Source of the DNA: Diprion similis
Lineage: Eukaryota > Arthropoda > Insecta > Hymenoptera > Diprionidae
Assembly: GCF_021155765.1 (NCBI RefSeq)
Contig: NC_060114.1
Span: 9,446,001-9,510,000, forward strand
Length of the DNA: 64,000 bases
Direction of reading: 5' to 3'
In this document: positions 44,401-57,056 of the stretch, piece after piece
Layout of the letters: each line of letters begins with the position of its first letter
How positions within the stretch are numbered: position 1 is the first letter of the stretch
Translations under genes and position numbers: made by a program
The notes under the pieces: generated by a model
Told to the model about the DNA's origin: nothing
Databases searched by the model: none
Seen by the model: only the letters and a program-made list of their open reading frames with translations

Positions 44401-46164
44401 CGCTGCGAGCAGCGGATCAAAAGTTACAGCCAAAAAACTACAGATTTTCGTCGTCATTTCTCTGCTGTTGGTCCTACGCTTTTTTTAATGTGTTTTTTGA
44501 GTTCCTGAGGTCCCAATTAGCCAAGAAACGGTCATAACAATCAATTCGGAGACCAAAAATTTTCGGCTTCAAAATTCGCAAAAAAAAGTAAGGCTAACCC
44601 CTTTGGATTTTTGGCAAAAATTTCGACGACTTTGAAAAGTGCTGCAATCAATTCTTTAGAGCACTATTCCGACGTAATTTTTCGTGAGAAATCGATTGAG
44701 CGTAGTCCCAATACGCTGCGAGCAACGGATCAAAAGATACAGCCAAAAAACTGCAGATTTTCGTCGTCATTTCTCTGCTGTTGGTCCTACGCTTTTTTTA
44801 ATGTGTTCTTTGAGTTCCTGAGGTCCCAATTAGCCAAGAAACGGTCATAACAATCAATTCGGAGACCAAAAATTTTCGGCTTCAAAATTCGCAAAAAAAA
44901 GTAAGGCTAACCCCTTTGGATTTTTTGCGAAAATTTCGACGACTTTGAAAAGTGCTGCAATTACTTCTTTAATGCACTATTCCGACGTAATTTTTCGAGA
45001 GAAATCGATTGAGCGTAGTCCCAATACGCTGCGAGCAGCGGATCAAAAGTTACGGCCAAAAAACTACAGATTTTCGTCGTCATTTCTCTGCTGTTGGTCC
45101 TACGCTTTTTTTAATGTGTTCTTTGAGTTCCTGAGGTCCCAATTAGCCAAGAAACGGTCATAACAATCAATTCGGAGACCAAAAATTTTCGGCTTCAAAA
45201 TTCGCAAAAAAAAGTAAGGCTAACCCCTTTGGATTTTTGGCAAAAATTTCGACGACTTTGAAAAGTGCTGCAATCAATTCTTTAGAGCACTATTCCGACG
45301 TAATTTTTCGTGAGAAATCGATTGAGCGTAGTCCCAATACGCTGCGAGCAGCGGATCAAAAGTTACAGCCAAAAAACTGCAGATTTTCGTCGTCATTTCT
45401 CTGCTGTTGGTCCTACGCTTTTTTTAATGTGTTCTTTGAGTTCCTGAGGTCCCAATTAGCCAAGAAACGGTCATAACAATCAATTCGGAGACCAAAAATT
45501 TTCGGCTTCAAAATTCGCAAAAAAAAGTAAGGCTAACCCCTTCGGATTTTTTGCGAAAATTTCGACGACTTTGAAAAGTGCTGCAATTAATTCTTTAGAG
45601 CACTATTCCGACGTAATTTTTCGCGAGAAATCGATTGAGCGTAGTCCCAATACGCTGCGAGCAACGGATCAAAAGATACAGCTAAAAAACTGCAGATTTT
45701 CGTCGTCATTTCTCTGCTGTTGGTCCTACGCTTTTTTTAATGTGTATTTTGAGTTCCTGAGGTCCCAATTAGCCAAGAAACGGTCATAACAATCAATTCG
45801 GAGACCAAAAATTTTCGGCTTCAAAATTCGCAAAAAAAAGTAAGGCTAACCCCTTTGGATTTTTTGCGAAAATTTCGACGACTTTGAAAAGTGCTGCAAT
45901 TAATTCTTTAGAGCACTATTCCGACGTAATTTTTCGAGAGAAATCGATTGAGCGTAGTCCCAATACGCTGCGAGCAGCGGATCAAAAGTTACAGCCAAAA
46001 AACTGCAGATTTTTGTCGTCATTTCTCTGCTGTTGGTCCTACGCTTTTTTTAATGTGTTCTTTGAGTTCCTGAGGTCCCAATTAGCCAAGAAACGGTCAT
46101 AACAATCAATTCGGGGACCAAAAATTTTCGGCTTCAAAATTCGCAAAAAAAAGTAAGGCTAACC

Positions 46165-47416
46165 CCTTTGGATTTTTTGCGAAAATTTCGACGACTTTGA
46201 AAAGTGCTGCAATTAATTCTTTAGAGCACTAATCCGACGTAATTTTTCGAGAGGAATCGATTGAGCGTAGTCCCAATACGCTGCGAGCAACGGATCAAAA
46301 GTTACAGCCAAAAAACTGCAGATTTTCGTCGTCATTTCTCTGCTGTTGGTCCTACGCTTTTTTGCATGTGTATTTTGAGTTCCTGGGGTCCCAATTAGCC
46401 AAGAAACGGTCATACGAATCAATTCGCAGACCAAAAATTTTCGGCTCCAAAATTCGCAAAAAAAAGTAAGGCTAACCCCTTTGGATTTTTGGCGAAAATT
46501 TCGACGACTTCGAAAAGTGCTGCAATTAAATCTTTAGAGCACTATTTCGACGTAATTTTTCGAGAGAAATCGATTGAGCGTAGTCCCAATACGCTGCGAG
46601 CAACGGATCAAAAGTTACAGCCAAAAAACTGCAGATTTTTGTCGTCATTTCTCTGCTGTTGGTCCTACGCTTTTTTTCATGTGTATTTTGAGTTCCTGGG
46701 GTCCCAATTAGCCAAAAAACGGTCATACAAATCAATTCGGAGACCAAAAATTTCCGTCTCCAAAATTCGCAAAAAAAAGTAAGGCTAACCCCTTTGGATT
46801 TTTTGCGAAAATTTCGACGACTTTGAAAAGTGCTGCAATTAATTCTTTAGAGCACTAATCCGACGTAATTTTTCGAGAGGAATCGATTGAGCGTAGTCCC
46901 AATACGCTGCGAGCAACGGATCAAAAGTTACAGCCAAAAAACTGCAGATTTTCGTCGTCATTTCTCTGCTGTTGGTCCTACGCTTTTTTGCATGTGTATT
47001 TTGAGTTCCTGGGGTCCCAATTAGCCAAGAAACGGTCATACGAATCAATTCGCAGACCAAAAATTTTCGGCTCCAAAATTCGCAAAAAAAAGTAAGGCTA
47101 ACCCCTTTGGATTTTTGGCGAAAATTTCGACGACTTCGAAAAGTGCTGCAATTAAATCTTTAGAGCACTATTTCGACGTAATTTTTCGAGAGAAATCGAT
47201 TGAGCGTAGTCCCAATACGCTGCGAGCAACGGATCAAAAGTTACAGCCAAAAAACTGCAGATTTTCGTCGTCATTTCTCTGCTGTTGGTCCTACGCTTTT
47301 TTTCATGTGTATTTTGAGTTCCTGGGGTCCCAATTAGCCAAAAAACGGTCATACAAATCAATTCGGAGACCAAAAATTTCCGTCTCCAAAATTCGCAAAA
47401 AAAAGTAAGGCTAACC
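46165..47416 (+). repeat. 626-bp dimer duplicated in tandem
   Basis: 46165-46790 and 46791-47416 are nearly identical. Both contain the private variants GAGCACTAATCCGACG plus GAGAGGAATCG in the first unit and GCACTATTTCGACG in the second. One difference is ATTTTTGTCG against ATTTTCGTCG. Confidence 0.85.
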
Positions 47417-48979
47417 CCTTTGGATTTTTGGCGAAAATTTCGACGACTTTGAAAAGTGCTGCAATTACTTCTTTAATGCACTATTCCGACGTAATTTTTC
47501 GAGAGAAATCGATTGAGCGTAGTCCCAATACGCTGCGAGCAGCGGATCAAAAGTTACAGCCAAAAAACTGCAGATTTTCGTCGTCATTTCTCTGCTGTTG
47601 GTCCTACGCTTTTTTTAATGTGTTCTTTGAGTTCCTGAGGTCCCAATTAGCCAAGAAACGGTCATAACAATCAATTCGGAGACCAAAAATTTTCGGCTTC
47701 AAAATTCGCAAAAAAAAGTAAGGCTGACCCCTTTGGATTTTTTGCGAAAATTTCGACGACTTTGAAAAGTGCTGCAATTAATTCTTTAGAGCACTATTCC
47801 GACGTAATTTTTCGAGAGAAATCGATTGAGCGTAGTCCCAATACGCTGCGAGCAACGGATCAAAAGTTACAGCCAAAAAACTGCAGATTTTCGTCGTCAT
47901 TTCTCTGCTGTTGGTCCTACGCTTTCTTTAATGTGTATTTTGAGTTCCTGGGGTCCCAATTAGCCAAGAAACGGTCATACAAATCAATTCGGAGACCAAA
48001 AATTTTCGGCTTCAAAATTCGCAAAAAAAAGTAAGGCTAACCCCTTTGGATTTTTGGCGAAAATTTCGACGACTTTGAAAAGTGCTGCAATTACTTCTTT
48101 AATGCACTATTCCGACGTAATTTTTCGAGAGAAATCGATTGAGCGTAGTCCCAATACGCTGCGAGCAGCGGATCAAAAGTTACGGCCAAAAAACTACAGA
48201 TTTTCGTCGTCATTTCTCTGCTGTTGGTCCTACGCTTTTTTTAATGTGTTCTTTGAGTTCCTGAGGTCCCAATTAGCCAAGAAACGGTCATAACAATCAA
48301 TTCGGAGACCAAAAATTTTCGGCTTCAAAATTCGCAAAAAAAAGTAAGGCTAACCCCTTTGGATTTTTGGCAAAAATTTCGACGACTTTGAAAAGTGCTG
48401 CAATCAATTCTTTAGAGCACTATTCCGACGTAATTTTTCGTGAGAAATCGATTGAGCGTAGTCCCAATACGCTGCGAGCAGCGGATCAAAAGTTACAGCC
48501 AAAAAACTGCAGATTTTCGTCGTCATTTCTCTGCTGTTGGTCCTACGCTTTTTTTAATGTGTTCTTTGAGTTCCTGAGGTCCCAATTAGCCAAGAAACGG
48601 TCATAACAATCAATTCGGAGACCAAAAATTTTCGGCTTCAAAATTCGCAAAAAAAAGTAAGGCTAACCCCTTCGGATTTTTTGCGAAAATTTCGACGACT
48701 TTGAAAAGTGCTGCAATTAATTCTTTAGAGCACTATTCCGACGTAATTTTTCGAGAGAAATCGATTGAGCGTAGTCCCAATACGCTGCGAGCAACGGATC
48801 AAAAGTTACAGCCAAAAAACTGCAGATTTTCGTCGTCATTTCTCTGCTGTTGGTCCTACGCTTTTTTTAATGTGTATTTTGAGTTCCTGGGGTCCCAATT
48901 AGCCAAGAAACGGTCATACAAATCAATTCGGAGACCAAAAATTTCCGTCTCCAAAATTCGCAAAAAAAAGTAAGGCTAA

Positions 48980-51485
48980 CCCCTTTGGATTTTTGGCGAA
49001 AATTTCGACGACTTTGAAAAGTGCTGCAATTACTTCTTTAATGCACTAGTCCGACGTAATTTTTCGAGAGAAATCGATTGAGCGTAGTCCCAATACGCTG
49101 CGAGCAGCGGATCAAAAGTTACAGCCAAAAAACTACAGATTTTCGTGGTCATTTCTCTGCTGTTGGTCCTACGCTTTTTTTAATGTGTTCTTTGAGTTCC
49201 TGAGGTCCCAATTAGCCAAGAAACGGTCATAACAATCAATTCGGAGACCAAAAATTTTCGGCTTCAGAATTCGCAAAAAAAAGTAAGGCTAACCCCTTTG
49301 GATTTTTGGCAAAAATTTCGACGACTTTGAAAAGTGCTGCAATCAATTCTTTAGAGCACTATTCCGACGTAATTTTTCGTGAGAAATCGATTGAGCGTAG
49401 TCCCAATACGCTGCGAGCAACGGATCAAAAGATACAGCTAAAAAACTGCAGATTTTTGTCGTCATTTCTCTGCTGTTGGTCCTACGCTTTTTTTAATGTG
49501 TATTTTGAGTTCCTGAGGTCCCAATCAGCCAAGAAACGGTCATAACAATCAATTCGGAGACCAAAAATTTTCGGCTTCAAAATTCGCAAAAAAAAGTAAG
49601 GCTAACCCCTTTGGATTTTTTGCGAAAATTTCGACGACTTTGAAAAGTGCTGCAATTAATTCTTTAGAGCACTATTCCGACGTAATTTTTCGAGAGAAAT
49701 CGATTGAGCGTAGTCCCAATACGCTGCGAGCAACGGGTCAAAAGTTACAGCCAAAAAACTGCAGATTTTCGTCGTCATTTCTCTGCTGTTGGTCCTACGC
49801 TTTTTTTAATGTGTATTTTGAGTTCCTGGGGTCCCAATTAGCCAAGAAACGGTCATAACAATCAATTCGGAGACCAAAAATTTTCGGCTTCAAAATTCGC
49901 AAAAAAAAAGTAAGGCTAACCCCTTTGGATTTTTGGCGAAAATTTCGACGACTTTGAAAAGTGCTGCAATCAATTCTTTAGAGCACTATTCCGACGTAAT
50001 TTTTCGAGAGAAATCGATTGAGCGTAGTCCCAATACGCTGCGAGCAACGGATCAAAAGTTACAGCCAAAAAACTGCAGATTTTCGTCGTCATTTCTCTGC
50101 TGTTGGTCCTACGCTTTTTTTAATGTGTAGTTTGAGTTCCTGGGGTCCCAATTAGCCAAGAAACGGTCATACAAATCAATTCGGAGACCAAAAATTTCCG
50201 TCTCCAAAATTCGCAAAAAAAAGTAAGGCTAACCCCTTTGGATTTTTGGCGAAAATTTCGACGACTTTGAAAAGTGCTGCAATTACTTCTTTAATGCACT
50301 AGTCCGACGTAATTTTTCGAGAGAAATCGATTGAGCGTAGTCCCAATACGCTGCGAGCAGCGGATCAAAAGTTACAGCCAAAAAACTACAGATTTTCGTG
50401 GTCATTTCTCTGCTGTTGGTCCTACGCTTTTTTTAATGTGTTCTTTGAGTTCCTGAGGTCCCAATTAGCCAAGAAACGGTCATAACAATCAATTCGGAGA
50501 CCAAAAATTTTCAGCTTCGAAATTCGCAAAAAAAAGTAAGGCTAACCCCTTTGGATTTTTGGCAAAAATTTCGACGACTTTGAAAAGTGCTGCAATCAAT
50601 TCTTTAGAGCACTATTCCGACGTAATTTTTCGTGAGAAATCGATTGAGCGTAGTCCCAATACGCTGCGAGCAACGGATCAAAAGATACAGCTAAAAAACT
50701 GCAGATTTTCGTCGTCATTTCTCTGCTGTTGGTCCTACGCTTTTTTCAATGTGTATTTTGAGTTCCTGAGGTCCCAATTAGCCAAGAAACGGTCATAACA
50801 ATCAATTCGGAGACCAAAAATTTTCGGCTTCAAAATTCGCAAAAAAAAGTAAGGCTAACCCCTTTGGATTTTTTGCGAAAATTTCGACGACTTTGAAAAG
50901 TGCTGCAATTAATTCTTTAGAGCACTATTCCGACGTAATTTTTCGAGAGAAATCGATTGAGCGTAGTCCCAATACGCTGCGAGCAACGGGTCAAAAGTTA
51001 CAGCCAAAAAACTGCAGATTTTCGTCGTCATTTCTCTGCTGTTGGTCCTACGCTTTTTTTAATGTGTATTTTGAGTTCCTGGGGTCCCAATTAGCCAAGA
51101 AACGGTCATAACAATCAATTCGGAGACCAAAAATTTTCGGCTTCAAAATTCGCAAAAAAAAAGTAAGGCTAACCCCTTTGGATTTTTGGCGAAAATTTCG
51201 ACGACTTTGAAAAGTGCTGCAATCAATTCTTTAGAGCACTATTCCGTCGTAATTTTTCGAGAGAAATCGATTGAGCGTAGTCCCAATACGCTGCGAGCAA
51301 CGGATCAAAAGTTACAGCCAAAAAACTGCAGATTTTCGTCGTCATTTCTCTGCTATTGGTCCTACGCTTTTTTTAATGTGTAGTTTGAGTTCCTGAGGTC
51401 CCAATTAGCCAAGAAACGGTCATAACAATCAATTCGGAGACCAAAAATTTTCGGCTGCAAAATTCGCAAAAAAAAGTAAGGCTAA
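48980..51485 (+). repeat. 1253-bp tetramer duplicated in tandem
   Basis: The block from about 48980 recurs 1253 bases later, from about 50233. Both copies have GCACTAGTCCGACG with TTTTCGTGGTCATT, then CGTGAGAAATCG with AAGATACAGCTAAA, then CGGGTCAAAAG, and the same extra A in the poly-A run (near 49908 and 51161). That explains why unit spacing is 627 there instead of 626. Confidence 0.85.
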
Positions 51486-52750
51486 CCCCTTTGGATTTTT
51501 TGCGAAAATTTCGACGACTTTGAAAAGTGCTGCAATTAGTTCTTTAGAGCACTATTCCGACGTAATTTTTCGAGAGAAATCGATTGAGCGTAGTCCCAAT
51601 ACGCTGCGAGCAACGGGTCAAAAGTTACAGCCAAAAAACTGCAGATTTTCGTCGTCATTTCTCTGCTGTTGGTCCTACGCTTTTTTCAATGTGTATTTTG
51701 AGTTCCTGAGGTCCCAATTAGCCAAGAAACGGTCATACCAATCAATTCGGAGACCAAAAATTTTCAACTTCAAAATTCGCAAAAAAAAGTAAGGCTAACC
51801 CTTTTGGATTTTTTGCGAAAATTTCGATGACCTTGAAAAGTGCTGCAATTAATTCTTTAGAGCACTATTCCGACGTAATTTTTCGAGAGAAATCGATTGA
51901 GCGTAGTCCCAATACGCTGCGAGCAACGGGTCAAAAGTTACAGCCAAAAAACTGCAGATTTTCGTCGTCATTTCTCTGCTGTTGGTCCTACGCTTTTTTC
52001 AATGTGTTTTCCGAGTTCCTGGGGGTCCAATTACTGTAGAGATGGTCATACAAATCGATTCTGAGACGAGCAATTTCCGGCTCCGAAAATGACCAAAAAA
52101 GTAAGGCTAACCCCTTTGGATTTTTGACGAAAATTTCGACGACTTTGAAAAGTGCTGCAACTAATTCTTTAGAGCACTATTCCGACGTAATTTTTCGAGA
52201 GAAATCGATTGAGCGTAGTCCCAATACGCTGCGAGCAACGGATCAAAAGTTACAGCCAAAAAACTGCAGATTTTCGTCGTCATTTCTCTGCTGTTGGTCC
52301 TACGCTTTTTTGAATGTGTATTTTGAGTTCCTGGGGTCCCAATTAGCCAAGAAACGGTCATACAAATCAATTCGCAGACCAAAAATTTTCAACTCCAAAA
52401 TTCGCAAAAAAAAGTAAGGCTAACCCCTTTGGATTTTTGGCGAAAATTTCGACGACTTTGAAAAGTGCTGCAATTAAATCTTTGAAGCACTATTTCGACG
52501 TAATTTTCCGAGAGAAATCGATTGAGCGTAGTCCCAATACGCTGCGAGCAACGGATCAAAAGTTACAGCCAAAAAACTGCAGATTTTCGTCGTCATTTCT
52601 CTGCTGTTGGTCCTACGCTTTTTTTAATCTGTATTTTGAGTTCCTGGGGTCCCAATTAGCCAAGAAACGGTCATACAAATCAATTCGGAGCCCAAAAATT
52701 TTCGGCTCCAAAATTCGCAAAAAAATAGTAAGGCTAACCCCTTTGGATTT

Positions 52751-54628
52751 TTGGCGAAAATTTCGACGACTTTGAAAAGTGCTGCAATCAATTCTTTAGA
52801 GCACTATTCCGACGTAATTTTTCGAGAGAAATCGATTGAGCGTAGTCCCAATACGCTGCGAGCAACGGGTCAAAAGTTACAGCCAAAAAACTGCAGATTT
52901 TCGTCGTCATTTCTCTGCTGTTGGTCCTACGCTTTTTTTAATGTGTATTTTAAGTTCCTGGGGTCCCAATCAGCCAAGAAACGGTCCTACAAATCAATTC
53001 GGAGACCAAAAATTTCCGGCTTCAAAATTCGCAAAAACAAGTAAGGCTAACCCCTTTGGATTTTTGGCGAAAATTTCGACGACTTTGAAAAGTGCTGCAA
53101 TTAATTCTTTAGAGCACTATTCCGACGTAATTTTTCGAGAGAAATCGATTGAGCGTAGTCCCAATACGCTGCGAGCAACGGATCAAAAGTTACAGCCAAA
53201 AAACTGCAGATTTTCGTCGTCATTTCTCTGCTGTTGGTCCTACGCTTTTTTTAATGTGTATTTTGAGTTCCTGGGGTCCCAATTAGCCAAGAAACGGTCA
53301 TACAAATCAATTCGGAGACCAAAAATTTCCGTCTCCAAAATTCGCAAAAAAAAGTAAGGCTAACCCCTTTGGATTTTTGGCGAAAATTTCGACGACTTTG
53401 AAAAGTGCTGCAATTACTTCTTTAATGCACTAGTCCGACGTAATTTTTCGAGAGAAATCGATTGAGCGTAGTCCCAATACGCTGCGAGCAGCGGATCAAA
53501 AGTTACAGCCAAAAAACTACAGATTTTCGTGGTCATTTCTCTGCTGTTGGTCCTACGCTTTTTTTAATGTGTTCTTTGAGTTCCTGAGGTCCCAATTAGC
53601 CAAGAAACGGTCATAACAATCAATTCGGAGACCAAAAATTTTCGGCTTCAAAATTCGCAAAAAAAAGTAAGGCTAACCCCTTTGGATTTTTGGCAAAAAT
53701 TTCGACGACTTTGAAAAGTGCTGCAATCAATTCTTTAGAGCACTATTCCGACGTAATTTTTCGAGAGAAATCGATTGAGCGTAGTCCCTATACGCTGCGA
53801 GCAACGGGTCAAAAGTTACAGCCAAAAAACTGCAGATTTTCGTCGTCATTTCTCTGCTGTTGGTCCTACGCTTTTTTTAATGTGTATTTTAAGTTCCTGG
53901 GGTCCCAATCAGCCAAGAAACGGTCCTACAAATCAATTCGGAGACCAAAAATTTCCGGCTTCAAAATTCGCAAAAACAAGTAAGGCTAACCCCTTTGGAT
54001 TTTTGGCGAAAATTTCGACGACTTTGAAAAGTGCTGCAATTAATTCTTTAGAGCACTATTCCGACGTAATTTTTCGAGAGAAATCGATTGAGCGTAGTCC
54101 CAATACGCTGCGAGCAACGGATCAAAAGTTACAGCCAAAAAACTGCAGATTTTCGTCGTCATTTCTCTGCTGTTGGTCCTACGCTTTTTTCAATGTGTAT
54201 TTTGAGTTCCTGGGGTCCCAATTAGCCAAGAAACGGTCATACAAATCAATTCGGAGACCAAAAATTTCCGTCTCCAAAATTCGCAAAAAAAAGTAAGGCT
54301 AACCCCTTTGGATTTTTGGCGAAAATTTCGACGACTTTGAAAAGTGCTGCAATTACTTCTTTAATGCACTAGTCCGACGTAATTTTTCGAGAGAAATCGA
54401 TTGAGCGTAGTCCCAATACGCTGCGAGCAGCGGATCAAAAGTTACAGCCAAAAAACTACAGATTTTCGTGGTCATTTCTCTGCTGTTGGTCCTACGCTTT
54501 TTTTAATGTGTTCTTTGAGTTCCTGAGGTCCCAATTAGCCAAGAAACGGTCATAACAATCAATTCGGAGACCAAAAATTTTCGGCTTCAAAATTCGCAAA
54601 AAAAAGTAAGGCTAACCCCTTTGGATTT
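52751..54628 (+). repeat. 939-bp trimer duplicated in tandem
   Basis: 52751-53689 and 53690-54628 are almost identical, including the private GTATTTTAAGTTCCTG, GGTCCTACAAATC and CAAAAACAAGTAAGG variants. Each copy contains the same 173-codon chance open frame (52836-53357 and 53775-54296). Confidence 0.85.
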
Positions 54629-55568
54629 TTGGCAAAAATTTCGACGACTTTGAAAAGTGCTGCAATCAATTCTTTAGAGCACTATTCCGACGTAATTTTT
54701 CGTGAGAAATCGATTGAGCGTAGTCCCAATACGCTGCGAGCAACGGATCAAAAGATACAGCTAAAAAACTGCAGATTTTCGTCGTCATTTCTCTGCTGTT
54801 GGTCCTACGCTTTTTTTAATGTGTATTTTGAGTTCCTGAAGTCCCAATTAGCCAAGAAACGGTCATAACAATCAATTCGGAGACCAAAAATTTTCGGCTT
54901 CAAAATTCGCAAAAAAAAGTAAGGCTAACCCCTTTGGATTTTTTGCGAAAATTTGGACGACTTTGAAAAGTGCTGCAATTAATTCTTTAGAGCACTATTC
55001 CGACGTAATTTTTCGAGAGAAATCGATTGAGCGTAGTCCCAATACGCTGCGAGCAACGGGTCAAAAGTTACAGCCAAAAAACTGCAGATTTTCGTCGTCA
55101 TTTCTCTGCTGTTGGTCCTACGCTTTTTTTAATGTGTATTTTGAGTTCCTGGGGTCCCAATTAGCCAAGAAACGGTCATAACAATCAATTCGGAGACCAA
55201 AAATTTTCGGCTTCAAAATTCGCAAAAAAAAAGTAAGGCTAACCCCTTTGGATTTTTGGCGAAAATTTCGACGACTTTGAAAAGTGCTGCAATCAATTCT
55301 TTAGAGCACTATTCCGACGTAATTTTTTGAGAGAAATCGATTGAGCGTAGTCCCAATACGCTGCGAGCAACGGATCAAAAGTTACAGCTAAAAAACTGCA
55401 GATTTCCGTCGTCATTTCTCTGCTGTTGGTCCTACGCTTCTTTTAATGTGTATTTTGAGTTCCTGAGGTCCCAATTAGCCAAGAAACGGTCATAACAATC
55501 AATTCGGAGACCAAAAATTTTCGGCTTCAAAATTCGCAAAAAAAAGTAAGGCTAACCCCTTTGGATTT

Positions 55569-56935
55569 TTTGCGAAAATTTGGACGACTTTGAAAAGTGC
55601 TGCAATTATATCTTTAGAGCACTATTCCGACGTAATTTTTCGAGAGAAATCGATTGAGCGTAGTCCCAATACGCTGCGAGCAACGGATCAAAAGTTACAG
55701 CGAAAAAACGAAAGACGTGTTCCGTCTATTTTTCATTTGATGTCCGTGCGTTGTAATTCCTCTGCTGGCGGACTAACGCACTTTTTGCTGTATTCTCTGA
55801 GTTTCCTGGGCATTCAAGTAGGCTAGAAAGGGTCATACAAATCGATCCTGAGACAAACAATTTTTGGCTCAAAAACAAAGTAAGGCTAACCCCTATGGAT
55901 TTTTGACGAAAATTTCGACATTTTAAAAAATGCTGGAATCGATTCTATGATGCACTATATCGACGTAATCTTCCGAGCGAAATTGATTGGACGCAGTATC
56001 TATTCAGTGCGAACCAGAGATTTAAATGAACGGCCAAAAAACATGAATTTCGCAACATAGGTTGTTAGAGAGACGGGGAAGGGAAACCACGGATACATAG
56101 TGAGAAGTTTTATCTCAGTTTATCTTCAGTATATTTATGATGCGCTTATCCGAATACAAGTTTTCGGGTGTCAGTGTATAATACGTAAACAAGTAGCCGA
56201 ATAATATAAAAGTATACAAAAAAATATGAAAAATGATCGAACATTACATAACAAATCTGACTCTTATTCTAGGGTAAAGGAGTACAGTACACATTACCCT
56301 AAGCAGCATATGAATAGTTCCATTTCAGACAGTAATTGATGAAGTTTGTGAGTATATATTCGATTTCTCACTGCACACAGGTGCAACGCACCTCCGCAGG
56401 ACACGACATGTATAATATTTTATTGTTATATGGAATCTCAATCAAAATAAATGAATCAACAACTTTCTGTGTGTTTTCTTTGCAATTATTTAACGTTTGG
56501 TCCGTTACTATTTCAGTCTTTCCTGCGTTGCTTAGGGTCTGATTCGTCAAAAACGAATCGTAGAAATCGATTGAGCCAACAGATGTTTGGCTTAAAAAAA
56601 AGTAAGGCTAAACCATTCGGATTTTTGGCAGTATGTGCACATAATTTTGCGAGCGAAATCGATTGCCTGCAGTCTGAATATACTGCGAACAAGAGACCAA
56701 GAGTTGCAACCAAAAAACGAAACAACCTTTTCGTAATATCTCTGATGCTGGTCTTTCTCTCGTCTGTTCTGTACTGTTGGTCCTACGCTTTTCTCGCAGC
56801 GTTATGGCAATTCCCGGGGGACGAATTAGTTGCGAAAGGGATTTTTTTGTAAAATCTGTCTCTGAATTTTTTCCGAAAATATTTACAAGCTTAAAAAATG
56901 CTGAAATAAAACCTTCAATGCACTATAAGACATCA
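55569..56935 (+). repeat. Right edge of the satellite: truncated unit and diverged long-variant units
   Basis: The last array unit starts at 55569 and loses similarity after ACAGCGAAAAAACG near 55706. A diverged unit then runs from about 55835 to 56060, interrupted by the same 400-450-bp insertion seen at the left edge (here about 56090-56500, with CAAAATAAATGAATCAAC and TTTCTGTGTGTTTTCTT). It resumes with AAAGTAAGGCTAAACC near 56600, and traces of a further unit (AAAATGCTGAAATAAAACC) continue to about 56935. Orientation is the same as at the left edge. Confidence 0.8.
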
Positions 56936-57056
56936 ATGTACTAGGACAAAGAATAATCATAACAATTAAGTTAACAATCATTTCTTTACTTCTCAGTATC
57001 TAGTATACAATATAATACAATTCATTCTCCAACTTCCTAGATTCGTTTGGGAATTT

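Larger units (their letters stand above)
41481..55568 (+). repeat. Main satellite array: 45 head-to-tail units of 313 bp (class B)
   Basis: Unit starts step by 313 with few one-base exceptions: 41481, 41794, 42107, then 43359, 43985, 44298 and so on to 55569, so 14,088 bp equals 45 units plus three bases. Each unit contains AAGTGCTGCAATTAATTC, GACGTAATTTTTCGAGAG, CCAATACGCTGCGAGCA, GTTGGTCCTACGCTTT and AAAGTAAGGCTAACCCCTTT. Units differ by a few per cent. Recurrent variants (TAATGCAC or TAGAGCAC; GTGTTCTTT or GTGTATTTT; GCAGCGG, GCAACGG or GCAACGGG) are shared in blocks and define higher-order repeats. One frame is open for about 97 codons per unit and then stops, because 313 is not a multiple of three. 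Nothing in the monomer matches a CENP-B box closely. A centromeric or heterochromatic role is possible but unproven. Confidence 0.97.

Noticed and set aside
52836-54296. Two identical 173-codon open frames (52836-53357 and 53775-54296)
   Set aside because: They cross a monomer boundary in an alternative frame and are identical because the 939-bp trimer is duplicated.
41481-55568. CRISPR-like regular repetition
   Set aside because: The repeats are contiguous 313-bp units without unique spacers, in an animal genome, with no cas genes.
41481-55568. CENP-B box in the satellite monomer
   Set aside because: Motifs such as ATTCCGACGTAATTTTTCG and TTTCGACGACTTTGAAA do not keep the required YTTCG....A..CGGG core.
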